Below, one piece after another: positions 44,533-53,774 of a stretch of 64,000 nucleotides of DNA (the stretch's first letter is position 1; the number at the start of each line of letters is the position of its first letter). Below the pieces are notes generated by a model, which did no database searches, was not told where the DNA came from, and worked only from the letters and a program-made list of their open reading frames with translations. Origin of the DNA: Candidatus Dependentiae bacterium (lineage in GTDB: Bacteria > Babelota > Babeliae > Babelales > UBA12411); the NCBI GenBank assembly GCA_003511165.1, contig DOJW01000007.1, positions 179,364 to 243,363 on the forward strand, read 5' to 3'. The position numbers and the translations under genes were made by a program.

Positions 44533-46092
44533 TCAATCGTTTAGAGAAGACTGCAATCTCTTGTAGGTATTATATCTATAAAGATCATCCGGCTCCCATG
44601 GTGCAACTTTCTTTTTGATATCTTCTATGATTGTGTTTGGTAAAAAAGCCTCATCTATTCTCTTTTCTTCATCATGTTTTAAAAGCCAAGCTTTAATTTT
44701 TGTTTTTTCAAAAAATAGATCTAAATCCACATCTTTAAATTCCGGATTATTATCCAAAATTTGTATCAAAAAAGGAAATATAATAACTAATGGAAGCGGT
44801 TTAAGAGGAAAATTGGGCTGACTATATTCTTTGTTCCAAGCAAAAAACCATAAATCTTTATGAGTTGGTTCTTTTCTTTCTTTTGCAAAAATTCGATCTA
44901 GCGAAAGTTTATTCCACCAAGATTTGTCACTTTTTTCTTTGGCTAAAATTTCTAAATCTCTGTCTATCAACATTCTTACTTGAACAACTTTTGGCTTAAA
45001 ACTTTCGTCACTTTTGAAATTAAATCGTTGTCCGCTGTAATGTTTTGTCGTAAAAATATCCATAAATTGAACAATATCTTGTTCTGAATAAAAACTATAA
45101 GCTTTTTTGAATATTTCTGAATTTATAAAAAATGAATTTTCAGCTTGGACGGGTGTTCCTGTAATAATTAATTCTTCTATTTTTAAACCCTTTTTGGATG
45201 GAATATAATCAAATTTATGTAAACCTTTTTGTTTTTTAGCAAATCGCTTCGAAGGCAAAGATTCCAAGTAAGAGACCATTCTATTAAAATATTCCAAAAG
45301 TTCTGGGTTCGCATTTAGCTCCAAACCTTCGATTTTGGCATTTTTATCTTTTACTCTTTTTAGCGCTTCATGAACAAGACCCAAATTAATAGAAATATTT
45401 CCACCATGGCTATGCGCTACGATTTTAACTTTTGCATCTATTCCGTTTCTTCGAAATTTTTCAACCTCTTCTGCAAGTGCATTATAAAACCTTACAGCTT
45501 CGATAATTCTCTTCGATTGGCTTAAAATTCCACTCCACCCAAAAGTATAAAAATGATTTATCTCTTTTTTATTATTAGCGTAAACAGAATTGTACACATC
45601 TTGATAACCAGCAATTATCGGATAAGCTGCATATTTGAATTCTGAATTAATAGATGAAACATCATAAGTTGGATCGATAGAGGTCAAACCCCTAGATAAA
45701 ATAGGTTGCTCTTGATAGAAAAAAGGATCTTTGCGAAGTCTTCTTACAAGTTTGATATAGCTTGTTCCTTTTATGTCATCTTTTAAGACATTTGGAAGAC
45801 TTAACATCCCAAGACCTGTGTTAAAATTTCCATGAATGAAAATGTTCAAATAATGTTCTTTTTTATAAAAAAGGTTTAAAAACTTATTTTTTATATTTTC
45901 TACGATATTCCAAGAGGTTTCGCACTCATCTACAAGATCGCTTATCGAATCTTTAACAGAGTCCTTTATATCCTCTACCATCTCAAGCGAAATATTTTGA
46001 CTAGGAAAAAACTTTTTATAAGCTACAAAAGCCCCACCCAAAAATGCCGCTAACAAAAAAAATAACCCACAAATTTTCCAAAACTTTTTCAT
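44533..46092 (-). CDS. Membrane-anchored alpha/beta-hydrolase, lipase-like, 519 aa
   Basis: An N-terminal hydrophobic helix (about 9-25) is not followed by a good cleavage site, so it probably anchors the protein with the rest outside the cytoplasm. IFIHGNFN (85-92) provides the oxyanion HG. KIVAHSHGG places a nucleophile Ser228 in the hydrolase elbow (first Gly replaced by Ala). Later Asp and His candidates exist but I cannot fix them. The layout (long N-terminal strand, HG, then H-S-H-G-G) is that of triacylglycerol lipases and esterases. The substrate is unknown; lipid or host membrane lipid is plausible. It lies 125 bases downstream of bamA on the same strand and may be its own unit. Confidence 0.65.
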   Translation of the reverse strand: MKKFWKICGLFFLLAAFLGGAFVAYKKFFPSQNISLEMVEDIKDSVKDSISDLVDECETSWNIVENIKNKFLNLFYKKEHYLNIFIHGNFNTGLGMLSLPNVLKDDIKGTSYIKLVRRLRKDPFFYQEQPILSRGLTSIDPTYDVSSINSEFKYAAYPIIAGYQDVYNSVYANNKKEINHFYTFGWSGILSQSKRIIEAVRFYNALAEEVEKFRRNGIDAKVKIVAHSHGGNISINLGLVHEALKRVKDKNAKIEGLELNANPELLEYFNRMVSYLESLPSKRFAKKQKGLHKFDYIPSKKGLKIEELIITGTPVQAENSFFINSEIFKKAYSFYSEQDIVQFMDIFTTKHYSGQRFNFKSDESFKPKVVQVRMLIDRDLEILAKEKSDKSWWNKLSLDRIFAKERKEPTHKDLWFFAWNKEYSQPNFPLKPLPLVIIFPFLIQILDNNPEFKDVDLDLFFEKTKIKAWLLKHDEEKRIDEAFLPNTIIEDIKKKVAPWEPDDLYRYNTYKRLQSSLND

Positions 46093-46343
46093 CTTTATTC
46101 ACTTCAAAACTAAAAAATATCGTTTCAACCAAATTTAATAAAAACATACTATTCAATGTGAAAATATCAGCGATAAAAGTCAAATGGTTTAATTAAAATT
46201 TTTAAAAAGCCGCTAAATTTTACGTTTTGAACGAACTATAAAAACTTTTAAGTAAAGAATTTGCTTAAATACCCCAAAACCGTTTTCATTTATATTTTTG
46301 ATATTGATACACATTATTATTTAGTTACTTGAACTGTTTATAG

Positions 46344-47735
46344 TTATTTGCCGACCTTTTTATGAGCCATACGATAATTTCTTTTTGGGCCATGTGTAGA
46401 ACAACAAATTTTATAACATTTACCGTTTTTTCCGCTACATGAAAAATGTCTATGTTGCATAATGAATGGTAGAATCTTGTCAAATTTCGTAGAAAAATTT
46501 TCTACACTACTAAACTTTGGAATTTCAGCCATTGAAATCAACGCCAAAGGATCGCCTTCTTGAATTACTTGAACAAACCCCAAATCTAAAGCCAAATGAT
46601 TTAAATTATTAATATGAGCGTTACCCAAAAAATTTATTACTATATCGGCATTTTGCAAAGAAGAAAAAAGTGACCACATATAACCAAGATCTTGCAACCA
46701 TGAACAAACAGCAGGACTGCCATTTAATAATATGATTACCGATGAAAAATCTTTAGCCTCTATAGCTTTCTTTACTAATTCCTCTAAAAAAACATTTTTT
46801 AAAGCAGGATATTTATTACCGACATCTTCTAAACTAGTTTTTATAGATAAAGCTTTATTTTTTACTTCTGTAACCGATCTAATATCGTTAAATATCACAT
46901 CATTTTCCACCTTAGTTAAAATTCGATTATAGTCGCCCAAATAATTTTGCAAGGAAACATTTTCTATTCTGAAATCTCTGCTTGCAAATCTTTGTTCTAA
47001 TTCTGTATTAAATCGCGAAAAACTATTAGATGATATTATAGTGGTTGCAAATTGATCAAAAAATTGCCTTGAAATAGGATTGCTTGGATAAATTCGTACT
47101 AAAATGGATAAAGTTTTATACAAATCAAGATGATTTTTAGCATCCACGCAGCCATTCTCTATTAATAACTTTGTAAACGGTGGCATTAAGGCCCCGTTTA
47201 CCTCAGACGAGCGACTCCACAGCGGTAAAGCTTCACTTACAAGATCATACAAAATGCTATTAATATAATTCATATAAAACGCAAACTGCGCAAAGATAAC
47301 ATTTGTACAATCCGCAAAATTATATGTAAGTTTCAAATCAGTCTTTTTTTGATCTGCTGCATGAAAAAAAGTTAAAGGCAAATCTCTTTTGTCAGCGGGC
47401 GTTGCATATGCTGTTGATGCAAAAACTATATTACCCGAGGCATCTGCCTGCACCTCGAAATTTAAAACAGTTCTTAAGTATGGCTTAATACGATTTAACA
47501 ACTCAATAAACTTTTGCTTCCCGCTAATCTCAAGATCTCTTTTTAATCCAGGAATACGCGTAATTCTTCCATCGGAAGCATGCCGCTCCCCAATATTTAA
47601 AATTATTTGTTTACTACTAGGGTGTCGATATAACGATATAGATTCAATTATTGGGTTTAAAGAACGGATAAAAATAAATGACAAACTTATTAAAAATATT
47701 TTTTTTACGTTTTTATACAATATTATCTTATTCAT
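46344..47735 (-). CDS. Exported protein with TraB/ChaN-like end motifs (tentative), 463 aa
   Basis: The N-terminus is a signal peptide or anchor (IFLISLSFIFIRSL). Two segments recall the TraB/PrgY-ChaN-EreA group. Near the start, QIILNIGERHASDG is followed about 40 residues later by RTVLNFEVQ. Near the end, VINFLGNAHINNLNHLALDLGF resembles their GxxHLxGLxxL element. In that group the paired His and Glu residues form the active site. The middle (residues 90-370) is helical. The last 45 residues are Cys/His-rich (CSGKNGKCYKICCSTH), unlike the group, and could bind metal. The assignment is by motif spacing only. Confidence 0.5.
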   Translation of the reverse strand: MNKIILYKNVKKIFLISLSFIFIRSLNPIIESISLYRHPSSKQIILNIGERHASDGRITRIPGLKRDLEISGKQKFIELLNRIKPYLRTVLNFEVQADASGNIVFASTAYATPADKRDLPLTFFHAADQKKTDLKLTYNFADCTNVIFAQFAFYMNYINSILYDLVSEALPLWSRSSEVNGALMPPFTKLLIENGCVDAKNHLDLYKTLSILVRIYPSNPISRQFFDQFATTIISSNSFSRFNTELEQRFASRDFRIENVSLQNYLGDYNRILTKVENDVIFNDIRSVTEVKNKALSIKTSLEDVGNKYPALKNVFLEELVKKAIEAKDFSSVIILLNGSPAVCSWLQDLGYMWSLFSSLQNADIVINFLGNAHINNLNHLALDLGFVQVIQEGDPLALISMAEIPKFSSVENFSTKFDKILPFIMQHRHFSCSGKNGKCYKICCSTHGPKRNYRMAHKKVGK

Positions 47736-48024
47736 AAATACCTTTTTTTTATTAATTGCTTCTCACACAAAAATTAATTTCAATTCTATATTAATGCCAT
47801 TACAAAGCTCAATAATCTTTACAAATATAATGACTTATCTATTTTTAATTTTCTAAGACTGCGAGAAAAATTTGATAAAGGAGCAAACTCTACTAATCAA
47901 ATTTTAAAACACTAAATGGAATAAAATTCTACAAAATTAAAACTCCCTTATTTGATTTTGCCCACCCTTTTCTATATTTTATTTGTATCATTTTTAACAT
48001 TTAATAATTTATTTAGGTTTTACA

Positions 48025-49095
48025 ATGGCATTAATTTTGGGTATCGAAAGTTCTTGCGATGAAACAGCAGCATCGGTTTACGACTCTTCTGCAAAGAAGA
48101 TACTTTCCTCCTGCGTTTTTTCACAAACGAAGCTCCATGAAATTTTTGGTGGCGTTGTTCCTGAAATCGCATCCCGCTCCCACCTGGAAAAAATAGGTCC
48201 CATTGTAAACCAATCGCTAATCGATGCAAATATCTCACTCGATGAAATCGACTATATTGCGGTCACTAATAAACCTGGATTAATTGGTTCACTTTTGGTT
48301 GGACTTTGTTTTGCAAAAGGTATTTGCTGGGCAAAGCAAAAAAAACTGATCGCTGTTGATCATCTCGAAGCACATATATTTTCTGCATTTTTAAAAAACG
48401 ATCTAACTTTTGACGAAAATTTATTAAAATTTCCACACTTAAATTTGTCAGTTTCTGGCGGGCATACAAACTTTTATTTGGTAAAAGGTTTTGGAGAGTA
48501 TGAACTTCTCGGACAAACTTTGGACGATGCCGCTGGGGAAGCTTTTGATAAAATAGGATATGTTTTAGGACTTGGTTATCCAGGCGGACCAATCATCGAA
48601 AAATTAGCAAAAGAAGTTAACTTTGAAGATTTTTATAAATATCCAAGAAGCAAGCGCGAAGAAAAAGATTTAAATTTTAGTTTCTCAGGACTAAAAACAG
48701 CAGTTTTGTACGATCTTGTTAAAAAAAATATTTTTGATTTAAAAAGTGGAATTTTAAAAGAAAATATAACACCACAGATTCAAGCGAAAGTCGCAAGTTC
48801 ATTGCTTGTTTGCATCGGCGACATTTTCGAACATTCAGTAAAAATTGCTTTCAATAAATATCCAGAGGCGACCGGCTTATCATTTGTCGGCGGAGTTGCC
48901 TGCAATAAATATTTAGCAAAAAAATTAGAAACTTTTTGTACCCGATATAAAAAAGATTTTGTAAATCCACCTTGCAAGTTTTGCTGTGACAATGCGGCGA
49001 TGGTAGCTCTCGTCGGAGCTTACAAAGCATCTAAAAATCAATTTACAGATTTAACAACCGATGTATTTGATAGGCATTTAAGCAACGACTTGTGA
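48025..49095 (+). CDS. tsaD: tRNA threonylcarbamoyladenosine transferase TsaD
   Basis: 356 residues. TsaD transfers the threonylcarbamoyl group to A37 of ANN-reading tRNAs. Motifs: GIESSCDETAASVYD at the N-terminus, the metal-binding pair in HLEAHIFSA, SVSGGHTNF, LDDAAGEAFDK and CCDNAAMVAL. It has no strong ribosome site. The last 18 bases overlap the end of the convergent exported gene. The partners tsaB, tsaC and tsaE are not in the window. Confidence 0.96.
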   Translation: MALILGIESSCDETAASVYDSSAKKILSSCVFSQTKLHEIFGGVVPEIASRSHLEKIGPIVNQSLIDANISLDEIDYIAVTNKPGLIGSLLVGLCFAKGICWAKQKKLIAVDHLEAHIFSAFLKNDLTFDENLLKFPHLNLSVSGGHTNFYLVKGFGEYELLGQTLDDAAGEAFDKIGYVLGLGYPGGPIIEKLAKEVNFEDFYKYPRSKREEKDLNFSFSGLKTAVLYDLVKKNIFDLKSGILKENITPQIQAKVASSLLVCIGDIFEHSVKIAFNKYPEATGLSFVGGVACNKYLAKKLETFCTRYKKDFVNPPCKFCCDNAAMVALVGAYKASKNQFTDLTTDVFDRHLSNDL

Positions 49096-49797
49096 AACCT
49101 TAACTAAATTTTTCCCAACAGCTTTTCGTTCAACCCTTTTAGTCGGTTCATAAAATTTCTTCACATCGATTGCAGTTCCAAGCAATGATTTATATTCAGA
49201 TTTGCTTGTCTTTTGGTCAGTAACTGTTGATTTCAAAGTTATTTTCACAAAACGTTGAAACTTATTCGAAAAAGGTCCCTGCCAATTTTCAACACTACTT
49301 ATAATTTTCGGATTCATACGGATGATCACACAATTATCTGGAATTTTATCGGTTAACAATTTTTGAAACTGCCAGCAAGGTTGTCCCCACATATTTGCGG
49401 TTTGAACGAGATAAACGTAAGGCTTTTTACGATCGATAAATTGGCCTAAAACAGTATTTGAATCTTTTTTAATTTTTTTACATTTGCAATCGGACTCAAT
49501 TTTTACAACGCTTTTTTGAAATCGAGGTTTAAAATCTTTGCATACAAGTAATGCTAAATTTGCAATCTGATAACGTGAGACAACAAGTGTGAAAACTCCA
49601 GCCTCATCACTAACAGTTTGTACGCCCGCATAGTAAACCGAAAATTGCGGCATTTTTTTTGTTTCTTTGTTAGTGGTTATAAAACCTTTGAGCTGAACCA
49701 AATCCTCAAAATAATCTTTCCTGCCATTTAAAAATGAAAAACTAAAAAGCAAAAGAGCTGTTAAAAATCCAAAAATTCTATTTTTAAAAAATTCCAT
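49078..49797 (-). CDS. Exported protein of unknown function, 239 aa
   Basis: A signal peptide (FGFLTALLLFSFSFLNG) begins the protein. Residues 35-85 (LVQLKGFITTNKETKKMPQFSV and a later EAGVFTLVV) look like a small beta sandwich of the carboxypeptidase-regulatory type, with the DEAGVF turn typical of such modules. A Cys-Lys-rich CKCKK stretch follows, then a second beta-rich half. No catalytic motif is seen. The 3' end overlaps tsaD on the opposite strand by 18 bases. Confidence 0.65.
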   Translation of the reverse strand: MEFFKNRIFGFLTALLLFSFSFLNGRKDYFEDLVQLKGFITTNKETKKMPQFSVYYAGVQTVSDEAGVFTLVVSRYQIANLALLVCKDFKPRFQKSVVKIESDCKCKKIKKDSNTVLGQFIDRKKPYVYLVQTANMWGQPCWQFQKLLTDKIPDNCVIIRMNPKIISSVENWQGPFSNKFQRFVKITLKSTVTDQKTSKSEYKSLLGTAIDVKKFYEPTKRVERKAVGKNLVKVSQVVA

Positions 49798-49900
49798 GTT
49801 AAACTCTCCAAATGTGGCCCTAATTAAAAATCGATTTCAAAGACTAATGTTATTCTAAAATAATAAATAGTTGAACAATTTTTACAAGTTAAGGAAATTT

Positions 49901-50356
49901 GTGAATTTAACTCAAAAATTTAAAAAAAAAATAATCGATATCATTGAAAAACAAAAAATAACTACCACTGCCCCAAGCACCCTCGCTATTTCATTTTGCC
50001 TTGGACTTTTTATCGCATTTTCACCCTTTATTGGATTTCACACAATCATGGCGGTTGTTTTTCCTTGGTTATTTGGATTAAATATGCCTATGATTTTACT
50101 CGGAACAATTGTGAATAATCCATGGACAATGATACCAATTTATTCACTCGATTATGGAGTTGGATATTACATCATTCATTCAATCTTCAAAATCGATTCG
50201 TCTTGGGTCATCCCTCTTCACCATTTATTTGGTTGTGGGAAAATCTGTTTATTATCATTTTTGGTAGGTGGTAATTTAATGGCGATTCTAGCTAGTTTTA
50301 TCGCATATCCATTTATTTTAAACTTCTTTAAAAATTACAAAAAAACTAAAAGTTAA
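49901..50356 (+). CDS. DUF2062 membrane protein
   Basis: I start it at GTG 49901, because AAGGA is just ahead. The open frame extends to a TTG at 49871 without a ribosome site. 151 residues with three to four hydrophobic segments. The pattern STLAISFCLGLFIAFSPFIGFHT, then NNPWTMIPIYSLDYGVG, is the conserved core of DUF2062. Function is unknown in general. It is followed after 12 bases by smpB and then birA and unknown genes on the same strand, likely one operon. Confidence 0.8.
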   Translation: MNLTQKFKKKIIDIIEKQKITTTAPSTLAISFCLGLFIAFSPFIGFHTIMAVVFPWLFGLNMPMILLGTIVNNPWTMIPIYSLDYGVGYYIIHSIFKIDSSWVIPLHHLFGCGKICLLSFLVGGNLMAILASFIAYPFILNFFKNYKKTKS

Positions 50357-50368
50357 AGCAGGAATAGC

Positions 50369-50821
50369 ATGAAAATCATTACAATAAATAAAAAAGCATT
50401 TCACAACTATGAAATTTTATACACCATGGAAGCTGGCATAGTTTTAAACGGAGATGAAGTACAATCAATTCGCGCTGGAAATATTTCATTAAACGAAGCT
50501 TTTGCAACAATCCATGAAGGTGAACTTAATCTAATAAACTGTTCTATTTCCACATATTCACACGCATACCAAAAACAAGATACATCTAAAAAAACTAGAA
50601 AATTGCTTTTACACAAAAAAGAGATAATGAAATTAATCGGTGAAACTTCTAAAAAAGGATTAACGATCATTCCGCTCAAAGCTTATTTTAATGAAAAAGG
50701 TCTCGTGAAAATAGAAATCGGCGTAGCAAAACATAAAAATGCGATAAGCAAAAAACAAGAGATAAAAGAACGGGATATAAAGCGAGAAACTCAAAGAGAA
50801 ATCAAATTAAAAATAAAGTGA
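50369..50821 (+). CDS. smpB: SsrA-binding protein SmpB
   Basis: 150 residues, the usual length. SmpB carries tmRNA to stalled ribosomes for trans-translation. Motifs: NKKAFHNYEILYTMEAGIVL, GDEVQSIRAGNISLNEAF, the KTRKLLLHKKEI segment, and a basic tail (ERDIKRETQREIKLK) that becomes helical in the ribosome. AGGA precedes the ATG. It sits between the DUF2062 gene and birA. The tmRNA gene is not in the window. Confidence 0.97.
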   Translation: MKIITINKKAFHNYEILYTMEAGIVLNGDEVQSIRAGNISLNEAFATIHEGELNLINCSISTYSHAYQKQDTSKKTRKLLLHKKEIMKLIGETSKKGLTIIPLKAYFNEKGLVKIEIGVAKHKNAISKKQEIKERDIKRETQREIKLKIK

Positions 50822-50827
50822 GATTTA

Positions 50828-51589
50828 ATGGTAATCGGAAATAAAATCTTATATCAAAAAAGCTGCAAAAGTTCACTTGACTGGGCCAAAAGTAATATTG
50901 AAACGGCTGGTGATGGAACAGTCTTTTTGACCGATTTCATAGAAAATGCAAAAGGACGAGGAAATAGAGTTTGGCAGTGTTTTGAAGGTCAAGCAATTTT
51001 GACAATTTTGCTAAAACCACAAATTACCTACATTGATGAATCTGATCTTGAAAATAAAATAAATAGTTTAACAATGGCATTTTCACTTGGAGTAGTAAAT
51101 GCGTTGCAAGAGCACAATATCAAAATTAAATGGCCAAATGATTTTATGCTCAATAATAAAAAACTTGGCGGAATGCTGGTCGAAATTGTTTGGGAAAAAA
51201 ATTTACCAAAAGCGATAATCATCGGAATAGCTTTAAACATAAATAATTCATTTCCACCAAATGACGAGCTTTACAAAATCGCAACAAGTTTAAAAGATCT
51301 GCTAAACAAAATTTTTGATCTAAAGACAATTATTGACAACTGCCTATGCGAAATTGATAAATTATATTCCGCGTGGAAAGACAAAAAATTTGATTTGATT
51401 TATAAAAACTGGAAAACAAAACAGCTTTATTTAAACCAAAAAATCAAAGTTCATCAAAATGATGGATCCTTTGTCGAGGGAATCGCAAAAGACTTTGCCA
51501 CAAATGGAGATTTAATACTCACAGATGAAAACAACAATGAGCAAAGAATCAGCTTTTATCAAGTAGAAAACGTTGAATTAAGGAGATAG
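50828..51589 (+). CDS. birA: Biotin--protein ligase, without the DNA-binding domain
   Basis: 253 residues. The protein begins directly with the catalytic domain, with no N-terminal helix-turn-helix, so it can attach biotin to carboxyl-carrier proteins but not repress a biotin operon. The adenylate-forming loop GRGNRVW (consensus GRGRxGR/W) and IKWPNDFMLNNKKLGGML with the catalytic Lys are present. A C-terminal beta domain (KIKVHQNDGSFVEGIAKDF) closes it. It starts 6 bases after smpB and ends 3 bases before the next gene. Its presence implies at least one biotin-dependent enzyme in the organism. Confidence 0.94.
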   Translation: MVIGNKILYQKSCKSSLDWAKSNIETAGDGTVFLTDFIENAKGRGNRVWQCFEGQAILTILLKPQITYIDESDLENKINSLTMAFSLGVVNALQEHNIKIKWPNDFMLNNKKLGGMLVEIVWEKNLPKAIIIGIALNINNSFPPNDELYKIATSLKDLLNKIFDLKTIIDNCLCEIDKLYSAWKDKKFDLIYKNWKTKQLYLNQKIKVHQNDGSFVEGIAKDFATNGDLILTDENNNEQRISFYQVENVELRR

Positions 51590-51592
51590 TTT

Positions 51593-52516
51593 ATGAAAAT
51601 AAAATCGATATTCACATTACTTATAATTTTAAATGTAACAAACAATGTAACATTAACCGCTAAAGCAAAGAGCAGTACGCCTCAACCTGTAACCAAAACA
51701 GACGTCTTTGAAAAAGATTATACAGAAGCAGCCAAAACAGATCTTTTATTTATCAAAAAAGCACTCATTGCTTTTCCTAGCACCAAAGATGTTTATGAAT
51801 CACTTTATAAAATTTATTTTCATCTGCAAAATCACGAAATAAATTGGAGCTTAATCGGTGAAAACTCCCAAGAGATGCAAAAAATAGCAAATTCTGTTAT
51901 GAATCAAATTAATGATTTTTTTATAAAAAAGGGAATTAACAAAGCCCCACTTCAAAAGCTGCAAGCAACTGATAAAACAAAAATAACAGAAAATGAAGCA
52001 CGCAGATTACTTACTTTAGCTAATGATGAAGCAAACAAACATATGCAATGGGTAAAAAGCAAAGGAAAAGGTTTCGTTGGATGGAACAAAACAGGCGATG
52101 CTGCAAACAAACTATACAAAGATGCAGCTTTAAAATTTGCCAAAGCTGCAAAATTATATATAACACAAAAATCTATACAAAAAGCAGTTGAAATGTACCG
52201 AATGCAAATCCAAGCATTAGAGTCAATCGCTTATAAACCGGTAAATCCTATTTATCACTATTTGGACAAACTTGCATTAACTCAAGCCAAAATAAATGCA
52301 AACTCACTGGCAGCAAATACAAAAATTGCAAATTACAAGCCTTATGCTATCAAACAAGAAGTTGAAGAATTAAAGCAACTTTGGAAAAACGGCGGAGAAG
52401 CTGGACAAAAAGCAGTAAAAGAAGATTGGAAAAAAAATCAAAAAAGTAATACTTTCTTTTTTAAAGAAAAGACACTTGAAGCAGAGCAAAAATATATTGA
52501 AACCGTAGTACAATAA
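51593..52516 (+). CDS. Exported helical protein of unknown function, 307 aa
   Basis: AAGGAG precedes the ATG. A signal peptide covers about residues 1-22 (IFTLLIILNVTNNVTLTAKA). The rest is almost all helix, with Ala/Lys-rich stretches such as AANKLYKDAALKFAKAAKLY, reminiscent of TPR or tetratricopeptide-like repeats but without a clean consensus. It lies three bases after birA and is followed by two exported alpha-crystallin-like genes. It may therefore be part of an envelope stress group (inference). Confidence 0.7.
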   Translation: MKIKSIFTLLIILNVTNNVTLTAKAKSSTPQPVTKTDVFEKDYTEAAKTDLLFIKKALIAFPSTKDVYESLYKIYFHLQNHEINWSLIGENSQEMQKIANSVMNQINDFFIKKGINKAPLQKLQATDKTKITENEARRLLTLANDEANKHMQWVKSKGKGFVGWNKTGDAANKLYKDAALKFAKAAKLYITQKSIQKAVEMYRMQIQALESIAYKPVNPIYHYLDKLALTQAKINANSLAANTKIANYKPYAIKQEVEELKQLWKNGGEAGQKAVKEDWKKNQKSNTFFFKEKTLEAEQKYIETVVQ

Positions 52517-52535
52517 AAAAGTAAGAGGCCATTTT

Positions 52536-53072
52536 ATGAAATCATTTTCCAAATTTTTATTTTTATTAATAGCATCTACTTTTGCAACGTCACTAATGCT
52601 AGCAGGATGCACAATAACATTAGAATTAACAGACGTACCAAAAGAAGATGTAGTCAAAACAATAATTTTATTAACATCAATAGTTGATAATCAGGAAGAT
52701 TGCAATTCAGCCAAGACAGAAGAAGTAGCTAAACCGGACCTGAAAGAATTAACACTCGAAATTTATGCACCAGAATTAACTGGCAAAGGTTTCCAATCAG
52801 AAATTTTCAACTCTGAAGATGGTTACAATTATTTACTTATTTCCGCCTCCACAAACTTTGAAAATAAAGAAGTAATTAAAACAAGCGATATCATATCAAA
52901 GTATTTGCTAAACAAGGGAATCGAATTTATAGATTATAAAGTTTTATTACCAAACGATTGCATTTTGGATGACTACAAATTAGAACGATTGGAGAATGAC
53001 ACTCTTATACTCACGGTAAAAGTACCGGCTAATCTTGCAGCTGAAACAGGGTCAGAAAAAGAACAAAACTAA
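52536..53072 (+). CDS. Lipoprotein with a divergent alpha-crystallin-like domain
   Basis: 178 residues. A lipoprotein signal ends LAGC with Cys25 as the lipidated residue. Residues 72-90 (LTLEIYAPELTGKGFQSEI) can be laid over LLIEIAMPGTDKDNIKFEI of the Hsp20-like protein coded next. Residues 133-165 (DYKVLLPNDCILDDYKLERL, then DTLILTVKVPA) carry the ACD pattern of LPxxxxxDxxKxxxxxxxLxLxVxxP. I therefore read it as a membrane-tethered, strongly diverged relative of small heat-shock proteins. This comparison is by eye and the similarity is low. It precedes the clear Hsp20 gene by 30 bases. Confidence 0.6.
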   Translation: MKSFSKFLFLLIASTFATSLMLAGCTITLELTDVPKEDVVKTIILLTSIVDNQEDCNSAKTEEVAKPDLKELTLEIYAPELTGKGFQSEIFNSEDGYNYLLISASTNFENKEVIKTSDIISKYLLNKGIEFIDYKVLLPNDCILDDYKLERLENDTLILTVKVPANLAAETGSEKEQN

Positions 53073-53102
53073 AATAATATTTTTATGATTAATGAGGTTT
53101 TT

Positions 53103-53624
53103 ATGAAAAAAGCGCTATTAATTTTGATTTTAAGTTTAACCGCACTGCCTCTTAACATTTCATCTGGCGGAGAAGAAACACCTACAACAAAAAAAAGAAC
53201 TTTACCTGATGTTATTGAAAAAGTAACAGAAGAGGTAAAAGAAGTTTTTTCACCTGAAAATTGGACTTTTGAAATGAACATAAATGCTGACTCTCCAAAA
53301 GTTAATATTTCAGACAAAAATGATGAAACTCTTTTGATCGAAATCGCAATGCCGGGAACTGATAAAGACAACATCAAATTTGAAATACAAGAAAAATCAT
53401 TTTCTTTGGAAGTAAAAAACAAAAAAGAATCGGAAACAAAAGACAAAAACTTTTATAGAAAAGAATTCAGCACTCAAGATTTCAGCATTTCTCGAACACT
53501 GAGCACAAAAGTAAAGCCTGAAACTGCAAAAGCGGAATACAAAGACGGAATATTAAAAGTTGAAGTAAAAAAAGAAAAACCAAGTAAAAAAGAAAAATCT
53601 ACTTACACTGTTCCAATCAAGTAA
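53103..53624 (+). CDS. Exported small heat-shock protein (Hsp20 family)
   Basis: The ATG at 53103 is preferred because GAGG lies ahead and it begins with a signal peptide (ALLILILSLTALPLNIS, about residues 4-20). The alpha-crystallin domain spans about 65-160: LLIEIAMPGTDKDNIKFEI, NFYRKEFSTQDFSISRTL, and the hallmark AEYKDGILKVEVKK. The C-terminal tail holds VPI, the I-x-I-type motif that docks subunits into oligomers. These chaperones hold unfolding proteins without ATP and are normally cytoplasmic. A signal peptide makes this one periplasmic, where an ATP-free chaperone would be useful. A terminator follows. Confidence 0.88.
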   Translation: MKKALLILILSLTALPLNISSGGEETPTTKKRTLPDVIEKVTEEVKEVFSPENWTFEMNINADSPKVNISDKNDETLLIEIAMPGTDKDNIKFEIQEKSFSLEVKNKKESETKDKNFYRKEFSTQDFSISRTLSTKVKPETAKAEYKDGILKVEVKKEKPSKKEKSTYTVPIK

Positions 53625-53638
53625 AAAATCAAAACTTA

Positions 53639-53672
53639 AAAAGGGAGCGAATTTTCGCTCCCTTTTTTCTTG
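53639..53672 (+). terminator. Rho-independent terminator after the Hsp20 gene
   Basis: Stem AAGGGAGCGAA/TTCGCTCCCTT with a two-base loop and a T run; it probably ends the smpB-birA-Hsp20 transcript. Confidence 0.92.
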
Positions 53673-53774
53673 TTAATCAGCCATTTTTTAATTTGACTCC
53701 TAATATTTATTCTGTTAGTTTTACTCGAATTTGAAAGCTAAAAATCTAGAGTAAAAAAAGGAAAAGGAAGTAGA

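Noticed and set aside
46093..46343. Possible regulatory RNA or operator between the hydrolase gene and the TraB-like gene
   Set aside because: I saw no convincing stem, promoter or repeat beyond A+T richness.
47736..48024. Possible small gene or RNA upstream of tsaD
   Set aside because: No open frame with a ribosome site and no stable hairpin seen; probably only the promoters of the two divergent genes.
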